Shown: positions 4,243 to 5,616 of the stretch, piece after piece | Position numbering within the stretch: position 1 is the stretch's first letter | Layout of the letters: every line of letters begins with the position of its first letter | NCBI GenBank assembly: GCA_016207585.1 | Contig: JACQPI010000225.1 | Span: forward strand, 1 to 5,616 | Length of the DNA stretch: 5,616 nt | Direction: 5' to 3' | Source: Elusimicrobiota bacterium | GTDB lineage: Bacteria; Elusimicrobiota; Elusimicrobia; UBA1565; JACRDR01 | Notes under the pieces: generated by a model | What the model was told of the DNA's origin: nothing | The model's input: the letters and a program-made list of their open reading frames with translations, nothing else | Databases searched by the model: none | Translations under genes and position numbers: made by a program

Positions 4243-5616
4243 ATGCGCGCTCCGGGTGATCGTTCGCCGTTAACATCTCCGGGGCGACGGGGCCGGATCC
4301 ACTTCGTGGGGATCGGCGGCGTGGGCATGAGCGGCATCGCCGAGGTTCTGCTGAACCTGGGCTGCCGGGTCAGCGGCTCCGATATCGAACCGACCGAGCT
4401 GACGCGGCGTTTGGCCAAGGCCGGCGCGCGCGTTTTTTCGGGCCATGACGCCTCGCGGGTGCGGGGCGCCTCGGCCGTCGTGGTGAGCTCGGCCGTCTCC
4501 GACTCCAACCCCGAGGTCCGCGCGGCGCGCCGCGCCAAGATTCCCATCCTGCGGCGGGCGCAGGCGTTGGCGGAGCTGGTCCGGCTTAAAAAAACGGTGA
4601 CCGTCTCGGGCTCGCACGGCAAGACGACGACCACGGCCATGACGGCCATGGCGCTCCAAGCGGCCGGAGCCGACCCCACGATGATCATCGGTGGCCAGCT
4701 CAAGAACATCGGCTCCAACGCCCGCCTGGGCCTGGGGAAGTACCTGGTCGCCGAGGCGGACGAGTCGGACGGCTCTTTCCTGTGTTTGAAACCGCTGGTC
4801 GCCGTCGTGACGAACATTGACAACGATCACCTCGACTACTACAAGACGATGCCCCGTATCGAGGACGCCTTCCTGAGGCATTTGAGGAGCGTTCTTCCCG
4901 GAGGCGCCTGCGTCGTGTGCGCGGACGACCCGGCGGCGGCCCGTTTGATAAAACGCATGCGCGGCAGCCCGGCGCTTGCGCAAGGGCCGCGCATCATCCC
5001 GTATGGCCTTCGCTCCCGCGCGCTGTGGGGGGCGTGCCGCATCCGGCTTACGACCGACGGCTCGCGCTTCGATCTCATGCGCCGGGGGGAAAAGGTCGCT
5101 TCCGCGCGTTTGCGGGTTCCCGGGCGGCACAACGTGCTCAACGCGCTAGGCGCCGTGGCGGCGGGAGAGTATTTGGGATTTCCGCTCCGCAAACTGCTGA
5201 GCGGGCTCGCGGAATTTCGCGGCGTGGGGCGGCGGCTGGAAGCGCTTGGGCAGGCCGGCGGCGTCACTTTCCTGGATGACTATGGCCACCACCCCACCGA
5301 GATCCGCGCCACTCTGGAAGCGGTGCGGGAGCTGTACTGCGCAGCCACACCCAACCGTCGCGTCGGGACACACCTCGCGACCCGGCGCGGCGCTCGCCGC
5401 CGGCTCATCGTGATTTTCCAGCCGCACCGCTACACGCGCACGAAGCTTCTGCACCGCGAGTTCGGCCCGGCCTTCCGCGCGGCCGACCGAGCGTTCTCGC
5501 GAGGAAGTGTGACCGAGCCATATGGCGAGGGAATGCCGCTTCCGAGGTCCGTGGGGGAGCGGCCCGCCTCGGAAGTTCGTTGGGAAGCGGCCGACCGGGT
5601 TTTCCTGATGGACATC
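4243..5616 (+). CDS. murC: UDP-N-acetylmuramate--L-alanine ligase MurC (3' end beyond window; carries in-frame insertions)
   Basis: Cytosolic ATP-dependent ligase that adds L-alanine to UDP-MurNAc, the first amino acid of the peptidoglycan stem peptide. The 458 residues visible include the N-terminal Rossmann motif FVGIGGVGMSG (21-31), the Mur-ligase P-loop SGSHGKTTT (122-130), EADESDGSF (171-179), TNIDNDHLDYY (190-200), RHNVLNALGA (295-304), FRGVGRRLE (325-333), DDYGHHPTEI (345-354) and FQPHRYTRT (392-400). The frame is open to the window edge; the remaining C-terminal part is outside. Two segments have no counterpart in MurC as I know it from E. coli. One is about 17 residues between the DYGHHPTE and FQPHR strands (about 366-382). 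The other is 36 residues (417-452) splitting the stretch that should read AADR-VFLMDI, with AADR present on both sides. Both keep the frame and contain no stop, so the protein is probably made, with surface loops in the C-terminal domain. Whether activity is retained is not known. Confidence 0.95.
   Translation, partial: MRAPGDRSPLTSPGRRGRIHFVGIGGVGMSGIAEVLLNLGCRVSGSDIEPTELTRRLAKAGARVFSGHDASRVRGASAVVVSSAVSDSNPEVRAARRAKIPILRRAQALAELVRLKKTVTVSGSHGKTTTTAMTAMALQAAGADPTMIIGGQLKNIGSNARLGLGKYLVAEADESDGSFLCLKPLVAVVTNIDNDHLDYYKTMPRIEDAFLRHLRSVLPGGACVVCADDPAAARLIKRMRGSPALAQGPRIIPYGLRSRALWGACRIRLTTDGSRFDLMRRGEKVASARLRVPGRHNVLNALGAVAAGEYLGFPLRKLLSGLAEFRGVGRRLEALGQAGGVTFLDDYGHHPTEIRATLEAVRELYCAATPNRRVGTHLATRRGARRRLIVIFQPHRYTRTKLLHREFGPAFRAADRAFSRGSVTEPYGEGMPLPRSVGERPASEVRWEAADRVFLMDI
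5337..5385 (+). repeat. Possible small palindrome-rich insertion in murC
   Basis: This stretch encodes most of a lineage-specific expansion in MurC. It starts with the 8-bp palindrome CTGCGCAG (5337-5344). It also holds a hairpin with arms CCCAAC (5350-5355) and GTCGGG (5362-5367, one mismatch on this strand, a G-U pair on the other), and a second inverted pair GTCGCG (5357-5362) and CGCGAC (5376-5381). On the reverse strand, TCGCGAGGTGTG resembles TCGCGAGGAAGTGTG of the nearby 97-bp insertion. No clear flanking direct repeat is seen, so the exact limits and the mobile origin are uncertain. Confidence 0.35.
5479..5489 (+). repeat. Left 11-bp direct repeat flanking the murC insertion
   Basis: GCGGCCGACCG, identical to 5587-5597 and exactly 108 bp apart. 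It encodes the first AADR. It is likely a target-site duplication, although a recombination or slippage product is also possible. Confidence 0.7.
5490..5586 (+). mobile_element. Palindromic repeat element, copy 2, inserted in frame within murC
   Basis: A 97-bp segment lies between two copies of GCGGCCGACCG (5479-5489 and 5587-5597). The segment plus one repeat is 108 bp, so the frame is preserved and 36 residues are added. Removing it restores the expected MurC segment AADR-VFLMDI. Internal structure: palindrome CTCGCGAG (5496-5503); core GTGACCGAG (5509-5517); 10-bp palindrome GCCATATGGC (5517-5526); core GGGAATGCCG (5529-5538); and a 9-bp perfect hairpin with arms CTTCCGAGG (5539-5547) and CCTCGGAAG (5567-5575). 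Both core blocks recur in the same order and near-identical spacing upstream of rdgB. The codons used (CGA, GGA, AGT, CCA, AGG) are uncommon in the surrounding gene. It encodes no enzyme of its own, so any movement would depend on proteins elsewhere. Confidence 0.65.
5587..5597 (+). repeat. Right 11-bp direct repeat flanking the murC insertion
   Basis: Second copy of GCGGCCGACCG. It encodes the second AADR, directly before the resumed MurC strand VFLMDI. The bases just outside the pair differ (C before the left copy, A before the right), so the identity is limited to 11 bp. Confidence 0.7.

Noticed and set aside
3981..5130. Long minus-strand ORFs (3981-4823 and 4270-5130) opposite the NTPase gene and murC
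   Set aside because: Their translations are Arg/Ala/Pro-rich with no recognisable motif, while the plus strand encodes a clear NTPase and MurC with conserved motifs throughout.
5479..5616. murC as a pseudogene disrupted by insertion
   Set aside because: The insertion unit is a multiple of three, has no stop codon, and the conserved MurC sequence resumes in frame on the far side. Loss of function cannot be claimed.

Overview
The window is GC-rich, densely packed bacterial DNA. The peptidoglycan gene murC and a signal-peptide-bearing TPR protein point to a bacterium with a peptidoglycan wall, probably Gram-negative. The lineage cannot be fixed from the sequence. An Elusimicrobiota- or Omnitrophota-like background is a weak guess from gene content and high GC.

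Layout: mutY (adenine glycosylase) lies on the minus strand at the left (16-1029). A 165-bp divergent intergenic region (1030-1194) follows. A tight plus-strand run then continues to the window edge: rdgB (dITP/XTP pyrophosphatase with an added C-terminal zinc-ribbon-like tail), a secreted TPR protein starting at a TTG that overlaps the rdgB stop, a THEP1-type P-loop NTPase, and murC, which is cut by the window end. The four plus-strand genes overlap or lie within about 25 bp of each other, so they look like one operon driven from the intergenic region. MutY and RdgB are both genome-maintenance enzymes acting on oxidised or deaminated purines, and here they are divergently transcribed. The TPR protein and MurC belong to the cell envelope.

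The most interesting material is not a gene. murC carries an in-frame 97-bp insertion bounded by an 11-bp direct repeat (5479-5489 and 5587-5597). It splits a conserved segment of the ligase without breaking the frame. A core inside it (GTGACCGAG, a small palindrome, then GGGAATGCCG, followed by a long hairpin) recurs in the leader of rdgB (1074-1137). The stem sequences of the two copies differ but the folds correspond. This looks like a small mobile palindromic element family that can insert into coding sequence, comparable in concept to Rickettsia palindromic elements. A second, smaller palindrome-rich expansion sits about 100 bp upstream in murC.

The intergenic region also holds two outward-facing perfect TATAAT boxes forming an inverted repeat. 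The one serving mutY is an extended -10 so close to the ATG that the mutY mRNA is predicted to be leaderless.
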